NCBI GenBank assembly: GCA_964630775.1
Contig: CAZVYY010000015.1
Location: 1 to 64,000 of the forward strand
Source: Anaeroglomus sp964630775
GTDB taxonomy: Bacteria; Planctomycetota; Phycisphaerae; Sedimentisphaerales; Anaerohalosphaeraceae
Direction of reading: 5' to 3'
DNA length: 64,000 nt
Shown: positions 36,262 to 44,037 of the stretch, one piece after another
Numbering within the stretch: the stretch's first letter is position 1
Layout: the number at the start of each line of letters is the position of its first letter
Position numbers and translations under genes: made by a program
The notes under the pieces: model-generated
Told to the model about the DNA's origin: nothing
Databases searched by the model: none
The model's input: the letters and a program-made list of their open reading frames with translations, nothing else

Positions 36262-36298
36262 GAAAATAAAATAGGCCCGCAGATATCTGCAGGCCTTG
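36262..36298 (-). terminator. Terminator after the PEP-CTERM gene
   Basis: GGCC-C-GCAGAT (36274-36284) pairs with ATCTGC-A-GGCC (36284-36295). On the minus strand the stem is followed by TATTTTATTTT. It lies 35 bases after the stop of the PEP-CTERM gene and before the next minus-strand run. Confidence 0.75.
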
Positions 36299-36332
36299 AT
36301 GAATGAACTAAGCTGAAAGGGTGCCAGAGGGT

Positions 36333-36590
36333 TTATTTCTTTCGAACGATGCCGAATAAAAATGCTGCACCGCCGCCGCACAACAGTAAAGTACACGGTT
36401 CCGGGACGGCCACGAAAGAAATGGATGCCTCGAACAGCATGTCACTATTGTCGTATCCTGTTCCGGGCAGACCATAATCATCCTGCGTCAATGCCCCCTG
36501 ATTGGTCAATTCTTCCATACTGACATGCGTGATCGCAAAAGCTGACGATATCAGGTTCAAAGCAAGAATCATAAGCATCATTTTTTTCAT
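36333..36590 (-). CDS. Small PEP-CTERM sorted exported protein
   Basis: The 85-residue product has a signal peptide (MKKMMLMILALNLISSAFA), a mature stretch of only about 42 residues rich in Asp, Gly and Thr, and a C-terminal sorting tail VPEPCTLLLCGGGAAFLFGI-VRKK: the PEP motif, a membrane helix and a basic end. This is the exosortase recognition signal common in planctomycetes. The ATG at 36590 has GGAG six bases upstream. A Cys replaces the usual Ala/Ser after PEP. The mature domain is very short, so it may be a truncated relative of larger PEP-CTERM proteins or a genuine small surface protein. No exosortase gene is in the window. Confidence 0.85.
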   Translation of the reverse strand: MKKMMLMILALNLISSAFAITHVSMEELTNQGALTQDDYGLPGTGYDNSDMLFEASISFVAVPEPCTLLLCGGGAAFLFGIVRKK

Positions 36591-36649
36591 TTTAATCTCC
36601 AACAGAACAGGTAAGGATAAAATGAGTCATGCACATTGCCTTCGGTACA

Positions 36650-36955
36650 TCATTCAAAGTTCGGATTGTTGTCCGGCTCTGTATTCGGATTGCTCGGCCC
36701 GCGCAATTGTTCAACCTGTTTGCGGAGTTCGGTATTTTCCCGTCTTGTTGCTTCCAGATCAAAAATCAGGTATTTCACGCCCACCCGAAGATAATCCAGC
36801 GAATTCTGCAGGGTGCTGATTTTGTCCTGAAGCATCTTGTACCCCTCGGTGCTGCGGCGGGCCAGAAACATGATTTTTTCCCGCTGAGGGACAGGAAGAT
36901 CACCCGCGGTATTCAGCAATTCCGTCAATTTATCTTCATAATTCGATTGGTTCAT
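36650..36955 (-). CDS. Small coiled-coil protein, function unknown
   Basis: This protein of about 101 residues is largely helical: KLTELLNTAGDLPVPQREKIM, then a heptad-like segment (about 40-85) containing LQDKISTLQNSLDYLRVG and RRENTELRKQVEQLR, and a disordered Asn/Pro tail. There is no membrane segment. It resembles many small planctomycete proteins with no known role. Two ATGs (36958, 36955) follow GGGGGTGT. It is 59 bases upstream of the PEP-CTERM gene on the same strand. Confidence 0.65.
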   Translation of the reverse strand: MNQSNYEDKLTELLNTAGDLPVPQREKIMFLARRSTEGYKMLQDKISTLQNSLDYLRVGVKYLIFDLEATRRENTELRKQVEQLRGPSNPNTEPDNNPNFE

Positions 36956-36958
36956 CAT

Positions 36959-37380
36959 ACACCCCCAAAGTTAAGCGATAACTTCCGAAGCCAGACAACC
37001 GCTGTCAAAGGCCTGAACAATACTTCTATACCCCCAGAAGTTTGAACATTTAATACAAGGCTGATTATAACAAATCTTTGGTTTTTATGCAAACGACATC
37101 CTCGCAATGCCATGAGACACAATGAGGTTTAAGCCGCTGCCAGGCGTCAATCCGATTTTTTATCGGTACCTGGGACAAGAATTATTTATTTTTGAAGTTT
37201 TCAGGCAAGAGTAAGAGTGCTATTGCATAGTATGGTATCCAGACAGGCTATGGCGTGAATAAGGCGAGATAATTTCAGAAATAATTGAAATAAACAAAAT
37301 TGTATATTCACGAAAATATGTTACAATTTTGTTGTCATAGTGTATATCGCAAAACAGGTAAATAATATAAGGTTTGATAT
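36959..37380. other. Intergenic region upstream of the sigma-54 activator
   Basis: No coding sequence is visible in these 422 bases. There is a two-part stem (CCAGG 37140-37144 with CCTGG 37169-37173, and inside it CCGAT 37152-37156 with ATCGG 37162-37166). The AT-rich end contains a near-match to the palindrome found before the amt genes, TACA-ATTT-TGTT at 37322-37333, 48 bases before the activator ATG. No clear sigma-70 or sigma-54 promoter could be fixed. Confidence 0.45.
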
Positions 37381-38901
37381 ATGGCCAATAAGCTGGACCG
37401 GGAAGTGGACTTGCTGGCGGATATAGCCAAGGCATTTGCAATGTCACTCAATCTGGAAGCAACGCTTGAATCCATTCTGAAATCCATGGATTCATTCCTG
37501 AAACTTGAACGCGGATTGATTACTCTGCTGGATCCGCTCAGTGAGATGATTGATATCAAGGTGGCTCATGGTATTGATGAAGAGTCCAAAAAGAATGTCA
37601 CCTATCGTGTCGGAGAAGGGATTACCGGGCTGGTGGTGCAGACGGGCAAGGAGGTGGTTGTGCCGGATATCCGGCTGGATCCCCGTTTTCTGGCCAAAAC
37701 CGGCCAGCGCAAGATTCCCAAAGGACAAAAGATATGCTTTATTTGCGTCCCCATCAAGCTGGAGGGGATCACCATTGGGGCCATCAGTGTTGATAAAAAG
37801 GTCAAGACGGGGGAAGATTTTGATTCCCATGTGCGGTTGCTGGAAGTCATCGCCACTCTCATTGCCCAGGCCGTCAAGCTGAACAAAACGATCGAGTCCA
37901 ATAAAAAAGAATTGCTCAGCGAAAATGAACGGCTGCTGCGTGAATTGAAGACCAAATTCAAGGTCCAGAATATGGTCGGGACCAGTAATGCCATCCAGGA
38001 AGTGTATCGTCTGATTTTACAGGTGGCCAATAGTAACGCAACGGTTCTGATTCGCGGTGAAAGCGGAACCGGTAAAGACCTTGTGGCACATGCCATCCAT
38101 TATAACAGCCATCGTTCCGACAAGCCGTTTGTCAAAGTCAATTGCACGGCATTGCCGGATACGCTGCTGGAAAGTGAATTGTTTGGTCATGAAAAAGGAG
38201 CGTTCACCGGGGCAACGGAACGAAAGCCGGGGCGGTTTGAACTGGCCAACGGAGGCACTATCTTTCTCGATGAGATCGGAGATTTTTCACTGAACCTTCA
38301 GGTCAAGCTTCTGCGGGTGATTCAGTTTAAGGAATTTGAACGGGTCGGCGGTACGGAAACCATTAAATCCAATGTCCGGATTATTGTGGCAACCAACAAG
38401 AATCTCGAAGAAAGCATCAAAGAGAAACTGTTCCGGGAAGACTTGTATTATCGAATCAACGTATTTCCGATATTTATCCCGCCGCTGCGTGACCGCAAGG
38501 ACGATATCATGCTGATGGCGGATTTCTTTCTTGAACGCTATGCCCGGGAAAACAGCAAAAGCATTAATCGCATATCCACTCCTGCCATTGAAATGCTGAC
38601 CAGCTACCATTGGCCCGGCAATGTGCGAGAGCTGGAAAACTGCATTGAACGGGCGGTGCTGGTCTGCGACAGCGATGTCATCCGCTCCGACCATCTCCCG
38701 CCGTCGCTGCAAATGGTGCAGAAAACAAGTCAGCCTGACAATCTGTCTCTGCTGGACCGGGTGGAATCGCTGGAGAAAGAATTGATTGTTGATGCACTGA
38801 AAAAAACCGGCGGGTGTCAGCGCGATGCCGCCAAAGAACTGGGAGTCACGGAACGTATTCTCGGGTATAAAATCAAAAAATATAACATTCTGCGTAAATA
38901 G
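37381..38901 (+). CDS. NifA-like sigma-54 enhancer-binding activator (GAF-AAA+-Fis)
   Basis: The 506-residue product activates sigma-54 promoters. An N-terminal GAF domain (about 5-165, with GEGITGLVVQTGKEVVVPDI) is followed by the AAA+ domain with Walker A IRGESGTGKDLVAHAIH (about 223), the sigma-54 contact loop HEKGAFTGATERKPGRF (about 272-288), Walker B GGTIFLDEIGDFS, and the R-fingers in FREDLYYRINVFPIFIPPLR. A C-terminal Fis-type HTH ends the protein (DAAKELGVTERILGYKIKKY). There is no receiver domain, so the signal must enter through GAF, as in NifA; the Cys-rich linker of oxygen-sensitive NifA is absent. No nitrogenase is nearby. It precedes three amt-glnK units with sigma-54 promoters, so it is most likely their activator. 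Confidence 0.93.
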   Translation: MANKLDREVDLLADIAKAFAMSLNLEATLESILKSMDSFLKLERGLITLLDPLSEMIDIKVAHGIDEESKKNVTYRVGEGITGLVVQTGKEVVVPDIRLDPRFLAKTGQRKIPKGQKICFICVPIKLEGITIGAISVDKKVKTGEDFDSHVRLLEVIATLIAQAVKLNKTIESNKKELLSENERLLRELKTKFKVQNMVGTSNAIQEVYRLILQVANSNATVLIRGESGTGKDLVAHAIHYNSHRSDKPFVKVNCTALPDTLLESELFGHEKGAFTGATERKPGRFELANGGTIFLDEIGDFSLNLQVKLLRVIQFKEFERVGGTETIKSNVRIIVATNKNLEESIKEKLFREDLYYRINVFPIFIPPLRDRKDDIMLMADFFLERYARENSKSINRISTPAIEMLTSYHWPGNVRELENCIERAVLVCDSDVIRSDHLPPSLQMVQKTSQPDNLSLLDRVESLEKELIVDALKKTGGCQRDAAKELGVTERILGYKIKKYNILRK

Positions 38902-38913
38902 TGATTGTATAAA

Positions 38914-38955
38914 TACAAAAATGTAATATAGCAATAAAGGGCATACAAATATGTA
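38914..38955 (+). promoter_or_regulatory. Paired activator-site palindromes (set A), before the porin-amt1 unit
   Basis: Two exact TACA-N4-TGTA palindromes, at 38914-38925 (spacer AAAA) and 38944-38955 (spacer AATA), have centres 30 bp apart, about three helical turns. They lie about 130 bp upstream of a sigma-54 promoter, a normal distance for enhancer sites. The same pair recurs before amt2, amt3 and glnN. That the upstream GAF-AAA+ protein binds them is an inference. Confidence 0.65.
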
Positions 38956-38967
38956 TGTCCTTTTTTT
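38939..38967 (+). terminator. Rho-independent terminator of the activator gene, overlapping a palindrome site
   Basis: GGGCATAC pairs with GTATGTCC around AAATAT (38939-38960), followed by seven T (38961-38967). The stem contains the second set A palindrome, so the same bases can serve as a terminator in RNA and a protein site in DNA. Confidence 0.8.
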
Positions 38968-39078
38968 GTTCATCCATTTCATTCATGCAAGCCCAATGTT
39001 CTCTTGTCGGTCATGCAAATTATTGTAACCCATTTTGATACAGCCACATACGATACGCCTGAAAAGAAATTTCAGGGA

Positions 39079-39095
39079 TTGGCACATCTGTTGCT
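39079..39095 (+). promoter_or_regulatory. Sigma-54 promoter of the porin-amt1-glnK1 unit
   Basis: TTGGCACATCTGTTGCT matches the sigma-54 consensus TGGCAC-N5-TTGC closely: GG at 39081-39082 and GC at 39093-39094, ten bases between. The start of transcription would fall about 80 bases before the porin ATG. Confidence 0.85.
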
Positions 39096-39185
39096 GTGAG
39101 AGTTTGCGTGAGGCGCAACAGGCCTGAGCTTCACACCTGCGTATTTGAAAACAAAACAGTAAAAAGATGAATTATGGAGAATGCA

Positions 39186-40004
39186 ATGAGTAAGACAAGA
39201 ACAGCAAAAGCAATCGTGTGTGCAATGGTATGTGTATTCAGCTTGACGACGTACGCGGAAGAAACATCTGTTCCGGCCGTCTCAGATGAACCCGCACTGG
39301 GCGTTGGGATATCCACAGCATTCATGAGCAAGTATATCTGGCGCGGCCAGCTGCTCAATGATGACTACGTGATGCAGCCTTCGGTGGGGCTGACCTATGG
39401 GAACTGGTCTGCATCGCTGTGGGGTAATGTTGATATGACCGACTATCATGACAATGACTGGGAATTTACCGAATACGACTGGACGATTGGGTATGCCGAC
39501 AAGCTTCCAGGAATTGACATCCTGAAGTATTCGGTGGGCGCTATTTATTATTACTTCCCGAGCGTAACCGATGACAGTGATACCGTGGAAGTCTATGCCG
39601 GCCTGGGCCTGGATATGCCGCTAAGCCCGACACTGACTATGTATCGTGACATTGATGAAGGCGATGGAACCTACGTTGCATTCAGCGTCAGCCATTCCAT
39701 TGAGAAAATTATGGAATTGGCCCCCGATATGCCGGTTGGCATGACCGCATCGGCCAGCATCGGCTGGGGCAGCGAAGGTTATAATAAATTTTACTGGGGC
39801 GGCCTGTCGGATAGTGCCATGCAGGACCTGACCCTGTCGGTTGGTTTCCCGATTCCCATCATGGGGTGGACACTGACGCCGAGTATTAATTATGTGACTC
39901 TGCTGGACAGCGATGTGCGTGCGGCGGATACGTATGCAACCTATAGTGGCAATAATGACAGCGACTATGTCTTTACAGGAATAACCCTGTCAACGAGTTT
40001 TTAA
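39186..40004 (+). CDS. TorF/Gcw_chp family putative outer-membrane porin
   Basis: This 272-residue predicted outer-membrane beta-barrel has a signal peptide (about 1-24, ending TTYA) and alternating amphipathic strands. GVGISTAFMSKYIWRGQLLN is the start of the Gcw_chp/TorF family, and the last residue is Phe (ITLSTSF), as in many outer-membrane barrels. Genes of this family often sit with amt-glnK. The ATG at 39186 has GGAG six bases upstream; an ATG at 39174 lacks one. It is first in the sigma-54 unit, 31 bases before amt1. A role in letting ammonium or other small solutes through the outer membrane is an inference. Confidence 0.82.
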   Translation: MSKTRTAKAIVCAMVCVFSLTTYAEETSVPAVSDEPALGVGISTAFMSKYIWRGQLLNDDYVMQPSVGLTYGNWSASLWGNVDMTDYHDNDWEFTEYDWTIGYADKLPGIDILKYSVGAIYYYFPSVTDDSDTVEVYAGLGLDMPLSPTLTMYRDIDEGDGTYVAFSVSHSIEKIMELAPDMPVGMTASASIGWGSEGYNKFYWGGLSDSAMQDLTLSVGFPIPIMGWTLTPSINYVTLLDSDVRAADTYATYSGNNDSDYVFTGITLSTSF

Positions 40005-40035
40005 ACAAACTTATCCAAATTGAAAGGTATTTAAC

Positions 40036-41406
40036 ATGCGATTTAATTTTAAACTGAATAAAAGTTTAATTTTTGCGAGTATTTTGCTGTTCATGCTTTG
40101 GGCGGGGGCGGCGCTGGCAGATGAGGCCGCTCCAGCTCCCGTGGACCCGGTGGCGGAGGCAAAAAACGAATTGCAAACCAACATGAATATCATCTGGACC
40201 TGTATTGCTGCATTTCTGGTGTTTTTCATGCAGGCCGGATTTGCGATGGTGGAAACCGGCTTTACCCGCGCCAAAAACTCGGTTAATATCTTGATGAAGA
40301 ATTTGATGGACTTTTCAATTGGCACCCCGGTATTCTTCCTGGTGGGTTTTGGATTGATGTTCGGAGTTTCCAACGGTTTCTGCGGGACGACAATGTTTGG
40401 TATGTCCGGGACTGAGCCGGGTTCTCACTGGAACTGGACGTTCCTGATATTCCAAACCGTATTTGCTGCAACCGCCGCGACTATTGTTTCCGGTGCGATG
40501 GCTGAACGAACCAAATTTATATCGTATCTGATCTACAGTGCCGTGATTTCTCTGGTCATCTATCCCATCTTTGGATCGTGGGCATGGGGTAATCTGCTGC
40601 TGACGGACAACAATAGCTGGCTGGCGAAGATGGGCTTTCATGATTTTGCCGGTTCGACGGTAGTGCACTCCATCGGCGGCTGGCTGGCGCTGGCAGGCGC
40701 GATTGTGCTTGGCCCCCGTATTGGCAAATACGGTCCGGACGGCAAACCCCGCGCGATTATGGGGCATAATATCCCTTTGGCGGCTCTGGGCGTATTCATT
40801 CTGTGGTTCGGCTGGTTTGGATTCAATCCGGGCAGCACGACAGTTGCTGGCGGCATGGCAGGTTATATTGCCGTAACGACCAACCTGGCTGCCGCGGCGG
40901 GTGCTATTACCGCATTGGTGACATCGTGGGTTGTCCTGAAAAAACCGGATATCTCCATGGCTCTCAACGGAACCCTGGCTGGTTTAGTTGCGATTACCGC
41001 TCCGTGTGATGGTGTTTCTCCAATGGCAGCCTTGATTATTGGTGGAGTTGGCGGAATCCTGGTTGTGTTCAGTGTTCTGTTCTTTGATTATGTTGTGAAA
41101 GTGGACGATCCCGTGGGTGCAGTCAGCGTACACGCAATCAATGGTCTGTGGGGTACGATCTCCTATGGTCTGTTTGCTCTCAATGGCGGTCTGTTCTACG
41201 GCGGCGGCTTTAAACAACTGGGTATCCAGCTTCTTGGTGCGGGTGTTGCTTTTGCGTGGGCGTTCGGGCTTGGACTGGTGTTGTTCTTTGTTATCAGCAA
41301 AACGGTCGGATTGCGTACCAGCGCCGAAGAAGAACGCAAAGGTCTGGATATCGGCGAACATGGCTCAGAAGCCTATAACAGTTTCCAAATTTTCAGTACA
41401 ATGTAA
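40036..41406 (+). CDS. amt: Ammonium transporter 1
   Basis: Amt/Mep/Rh channel, 456 residues, with a signal peptide (to about LADEA) and 11 membrane helices. Family marks include IAAFLVFFMQAGFAMVETGF at about 55-75, the first pore His in DFAGSTVVHSIGGWLAL (near 211), and the second in AVSVHAINGLWGTISYG (near 366). ILWFGWFGFNPGS is the signature segment. The cytoplasmic tail ends GLDIGEHGSEAYNSFQIFST, the part that contacts PII. It is in the same unit as the porin and glnK1. It differs from amt2 in its longer Ala/Pro-rich N-terminal segment after the signal. Confidence 0.96.
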   Translation: MRFNFKLNKSLIFASILLFMLWAGAALADEAAPAPVDPVAEAKNELQTNMNIIWTCIAAFLVFFMQAGFAMVETGFTRAKNSVNILMKNLMDFSIGTPVFFLVGFGLMFGVSNGFCGTTMFGMSGTEPGSHWNWTFLIFQTVFAATAATIVSGAMAERTKFISYLIYSAVISLVIYPIFGSWAWGNLLLTDNNSWLAKMGFHDFAGSTVVHSIGGWLALAGAIVLGPRIGKYGPDGKPRAIMGHNIPLAALGVFILWFGWFGFNPGSTTVAGGMAGYIAVTTNLAAAAGAITALVTSWVVLKKPDISMALNGTLAGLVAITAPCDGVSPMAALIIGGVGGILVVFSVLFFDYVVKVDDPVGAVSVHAINGLWGTISYGLFALNGGLFYGGGFKQLGIQLLGAGVAFAWAFGLGLVLFFVISKTVGLRTSAEEERKGLDIGEHGSEAYNSFQIFSTM

Positions 41407-41421
41407 TTGCGGAGAACGAAC

Positions 41422-41763
41422 ATGAAACTAATCATAGCATATATACAACCCCATAAACTGGAAGAAGTCAAAGCCGCCCTGGCCAAAGCCGAGGTCGGAA
41501 AAATGTCGGTCACCAATTCGCTCGGCTGCGGGGCCCAGATGGGGTATGAAGAAAGTTATCGCGGTGTCAAATTTGAGGTCAATCTGCTCAAGAAAGTGCG
41601 TCTTGAAATTGCCGTCAATGAGAGTTTTGTGGAAAAGACCGTCAACACGATTATCTCGGCAGCGCGTACCGGCCAGATTGGCGATGGTAAAATCTTTGTT
41701 ATCGGGCTGGATGACTGCATCCGAATTCGAACGGGCGAGCGAGGCTCACCAGCCATAGGTTAA
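41422..41763 (+). CDS. glnK: PII protein GlnK1
   Basis: This 113-residue PII protein binds ATP/ADP and 2-oxoglutarate and plugs the Amt channel when nitrogen is plentiful. The ATP-binding B loop is ARTGQIGDGKIFV (about 82-94). Gln39 and Lys58 (2-oxoglutarate) and Arg47 (inserted into the Amt pore) are present. The T-loop reads GAQMGYEESYRGVKF: residue 51 is Phe, not the Tyr that GlnD uridylylates, and residue 49 is Val, not the Ser phosphorylated in cyanobacteria. It is about 90 percent identical to GlnK2. ATG at 41422 has CGGAG upstream, 15 bases after amt1. Confidence 0.96.
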   Translation: MKLIIAYIQPHKLEEVKAALAKAEVGKMSVTNSLGCGAQMGYEESYRGVKFEVNLLKKVRLEIAVNESFVEKTVNTIISAARTGQIGDGKIFVIGLDDCIRIRTGERGSPAIG

Positions 41764-41787
41764 TCACATCGCACTACCCTCTTCCGA

Positions 41788-41832
41788 AGCCGGCGGTATT
41801 TTGCAACCCAGGATACCGCCGGCTGATTATTT
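41788..41832 (+). terminator. Hairpin after glnK1
   Basis: AGCCGGCGGTAT (41788-41799) pairs perfectly over 12 bp with ATACCGCCGGCT (41813-41824). GATTATTT follows, so the T tract is poor; it may work as an intrinsic terminator or only as an mRNA end-stabiliser. Confidence 0.65.
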
Positions 41833-41859
41833 GAAAGCCGGTAATAGTTCATGCGAATA

Positions 41860-41901
41860 TACAAATATGTCGTCGCATTGCAAGTGGATTACATTTATGT
41901 A
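41860..41901 (+). promoter_or_regulatory. Paired activator-site palindromes (set B), before amt2
   Basis: TACA-AATA-TGTC (41860-41871, one mismatch) and TACA-TTTA-TGTA (41890-41901) have centres exactly 30 bp apart, as in set A. They lie about 86 bp upstream of a sigma-54-like element. Confidence 0.6.
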
Positions 41902-41979
41902 GAAATAGTTGCTTAAAGGAAATATTTGTAACCCCCTGAAATAAAGCAAGATACGTGTGTTTTTTACAAGCTGCTCGTT

Positions 41980-41996
41980 TTGGTATGGATTTTGTT
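41980..41996 (+). promoter_or_regulatory. Probable sigma-54 promoter of amt2-glnK2
   Basis: TTGGTATGGATTTTGTT has GG at 41982-41983 and GT instead of GC at 41994-41995, ten bases between. It resembles the amt3 promoter in the -24 half. The -12 half is weaker than in the other units. Confidence 0.5.
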
Positions 41997-42057
41997 AGAT
42001 GAATTAATCAAGTGTGTGGACAGCAAATAGAATGAAAAACTTTGGAGTGAAAACAAA

Positions 42058-43410
42058 ATGACAACAGTAAAAAGTGGTAGATGGTTGACAGGTTTGTGCC
42101 TGTTCATGGTGTTGGCAATGCCCGGCCTTGTCCTTGCCGATAACACTGAAGGGATCAATGTTGCCGACCTCAAGCAGGGATTGGATACCATGTGGGTCTT
42201 GATCGCAGCGTTCCTGGTTTTTTTTATGCAGGCCGGTTTTGGTATGGTCGAAACCGGATTTATCAGGGCCAAAAATGCCTGTAATATTCTAACCAAAAAC
42301 TTTCTGGACTTCTGCATGGCCTCACTGGGCTTTTTCCTGGTAGGGTACGGGTTTATGTTTGGCGATGGCAATGGATTTATTGGAACCAAGGGCTTTTGTC
42401 TGGGGGGCCTGGATTCCACCGTTAACGGGCTTCCATTATATGCGTTCTGGCTCTTTCAGGCGGCATTTTGCGGAGCAGCGGCAACCATCGTTGCCGGCGG
42501 TATGGCTGAACGGATGAAGTTTGTCGCCTATCTAAGCTATTCATTCCTGATTTCCGCATTGGTTTATCCAATAATCGGCCATTGGGTCTGGGGCGGCGGC
42601 TGGCTGAGCAAAATGGGCTTTGCCGACTTTGCGGGATCGACCGTGGTGCATACCGTAGGTGGTATTGCTGCACTGGTAGGAACGATCATGCTAAAACCGC
42701 GTCTTGGGAAATACGGGATCGATGGGAAGCCGCGTGTGCTGGCAGGTCATAATATCCCGCTGGCCTCGCTGGGCGTGTTTATCCTGTGGTTTGGATGGTT
42801 TGGTTTTAATCCCGGCTCGACTCTGTCTGTGGGCAATGGCGATCTGATTTCGCGTATTTCGATCAATACCAACATGGCTGCGGCTTTAGGCGGTATTGCT
42901 GCGATGGCTGCGGCATGGTTCCGTTTTGGAAAGCCGGATTTATCCATGGCCATGAATGGTGCATTGGCGGGCCTGGTGGCAATTACCGCTCCCTGTGCCT
43001 ATGTTGAACCGTGGGCGGCGATGGTGATTGGAATGATTGCTGGTGTCATTGTAGTCCTTGGCGTTGAATTGCTGGATAAACTGCATATTGACGATCCGGT
43101 GGGTGCTGTGCCGGTCCATGGCATGTGCGGCATATTCGGTACAATCTGTATCGGCATATTCGGCAAAAGCTCTCTGGGGCTGGCCAATGACGGATTTATC
43201 TACAGCGGCAATCCAACACAACTGGGTATTCAGATGGTAGGAAGTTTCAGTACCATTGTTTTTGTGGTCATCATGATGGGACTTATATTCAAAGTGATTG
43301 ACCTGACTGTGGGCCTTCGAGTCCGCCGGGAAGAAGAACTTCGCGGCCTGGATATTGGCGAACACGGCATGGAAGCGTATAGCGGATTTCAGGTCTTTAG
43401 CACGATGTAA
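42058..43410 (+). CDS. amt: Ammonium transporter 2
   Basis: Amt channel of 450 residues with a signal peptide (ending VLADN). It shows IAAFLVFFMQAGFGMVETGF, the first pore His in DFAGSTVVHTVGGIAAL, ILWFGWFGFNPGS, the second pore His in AVPVHGMCGIFGTICIG, and the tail GLDIGEHGMEAYSGFQVFST. It is close to Amt1 in the core and tail but has a shorter N-terminal segment and a different middle loop (GGLDSTVNGLPLYAF). ATG at 42058 is 10 bases after GGAG. It is followed 17 bases later by glnK2, forming the second transport-regulator pair. Confidence 0.96.
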   Translation: MTTVKSGRWLTGLCLFMVLAMPGLVLADNTEGINVADLKQGLDTMWVLIAAFLVFFMQAGFGMVETGFIRAKNACNILTKNFLDFCMASLGFFLVGYGFMFGDGNGFIGTKGFCLGGLDSTVNGLPLYAFWLFQAAFCGAAATIVAGGMAERMKFVAYLSYSFLISALVYPIIGHWVWGGGWLSKMGFADFAGSTVVHTVGGIAALVGTIMLKPRLGKYGIDGKPRVLAGHNIPLASLGVFILWFGWFGFNPGSTLSVGNGDLISRISINTNMAAALGGIAAMAAAWFRFGKPDLSMAMNGALAGLVAITAPCAYVEPWAAMVIGMIAGVIVVLGVELLDKLHIDDPVGAVPVHGMCGIFGTICIGIFGKSSLGLANDGFIYSGNPTQLGIQMVGSFSTIVFVVIMMGLIFKVIDLTVGLRVRREEELRGLDIGEHGMEAYSGFQVFSTM

Positions 43411-43427
43411 AAAAAAGGACAATCAAG

Positions 43428-43769
43428 ATGAAACTGATTATTGCATATATACAACCGCATAAACTGGAAGAAGTCAAACAAGCCCTGGCCAAAGCCGAGG
43501 TCGGAAAGATGTCTGTCACCAATTCACTCGGCTGTGGCGCGCAAATGGGATATGAGGAAAGTTATCGTGGCGTCAAATTTGAAGTCAACCTGCTGAAAAA
43601 AATACGTCTCGAAATCGCTGTGAATGAAGATTTTGTCGAGAAAACAATCAATGCGATCATTAGTTCCGCACGAACCGGCCAGATTGGTGACGGCAAAATC
43701 TTTATCATGGATTTGGTGGATTGCATCCGCATACGAACCGGGGAAAGAGGAGGCAAAGCGATTGGTTAA
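43428..43769 (+). CDS. glnK: PII protein GlnK2
   Basis: The 113-residue product differs from GlnK1 at about 12 positions, mostly in the last third (for example IFIMDLVDCIRIR instead of IFVIGLDDCIRIR). The T-loop is identical to GlnK1 (ESYRGVKF), with Phe51 and Val49, so it cannot be uridylylated at the usual Tyr. Gln39, Arg47 and Lys58 are kept. ATG at 43428 follows AAAAGGA. It was very probably produced, with amt2, by duplication of the amt1-glnK1 pair. Confidence 0.96.
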   Translation: MKLIIAYIQPHKLEEVKQALAKAEVGKMSVTNSLGCGAQMGYEESYRGVKFEVNLLKKIRLEIAVNEDFVEKTINAIISSARTGQIGDGKIFIMDLVDCIRIRTGERGGKAIG

Positions 43770-43782
43770 ATAAACCGTTAAT

Positions 43783-43825
43783 TACAAATATGTAAATCAA
43801 ATCAGCCCAGAGTTACAAAATTGTA
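43783..43825 (+). promoter_or_regulatory. Paired activator-site palindromes (set C), before amt3
   Basis: TACA-AATA-TGTA (43783-43794) and TACA-AAAT-TGTA (43814-43825) have centres 31 bp apart. They precede a sigma-54 promoter by about 97 bp. Confidence 0.65.
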
Positions 43826-43833
43826 ACTCTGGG
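43806..43833 (+). terminator. 28-bp palindrome after glnK2, containing an activator-type site
   Basis: Two 13-bp arms, CCCAGAGTTACAA (43806-43818) and TTGTAACTCTGGG (43821-43833), flank AA. It can form a hairpin at the end of the glnK2 transcript but no T tract follows. Its centre coincides with the second set C site. Confidence 0.5.
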
Positions 43834-43914
43834 TGTCCTATGCACACAATCCTTTCGGTGCTGCAAGTCTTTGCCGGAATGTGAATTGCAGAAATATCTC
43901 CAACTATTTTACAG

Positions 43915-43931
43915 TTGGTATATATGTTGCT
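43915..43931 (+). promoter_or_regulatory. Sigma-54 promoter of amt3-glnK3
   Basis: TTGGTATATATGTTGCT has GG at 43917-43918, ten bases, and GC at 43929-43930, with a complete TTGCT at the -12 end. The expected start of transcription is about 95 bases before the GTG of amt3. Confidence 0.8.
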
Positions 43932-44037
43932 TACATGACCGGATTATGACGAAATTGTCGCGGTGAATAAGTATCAGCGACAATCATGTGAAATAGACCA
44001 AGGCCACCAAAGTTTATGGATGAAGAAAGGGATGTGT

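Noticed and set aside
21258..38901. Nitrogen-fixation region, because of nifU, nifS and a NifA-like activator
   Set aside because: No nifH, D, K, E, N or B gene is in the window, and nifU/nifS sit in a cysteine-Fe-S cluster while the activator sits with amt/glnK.
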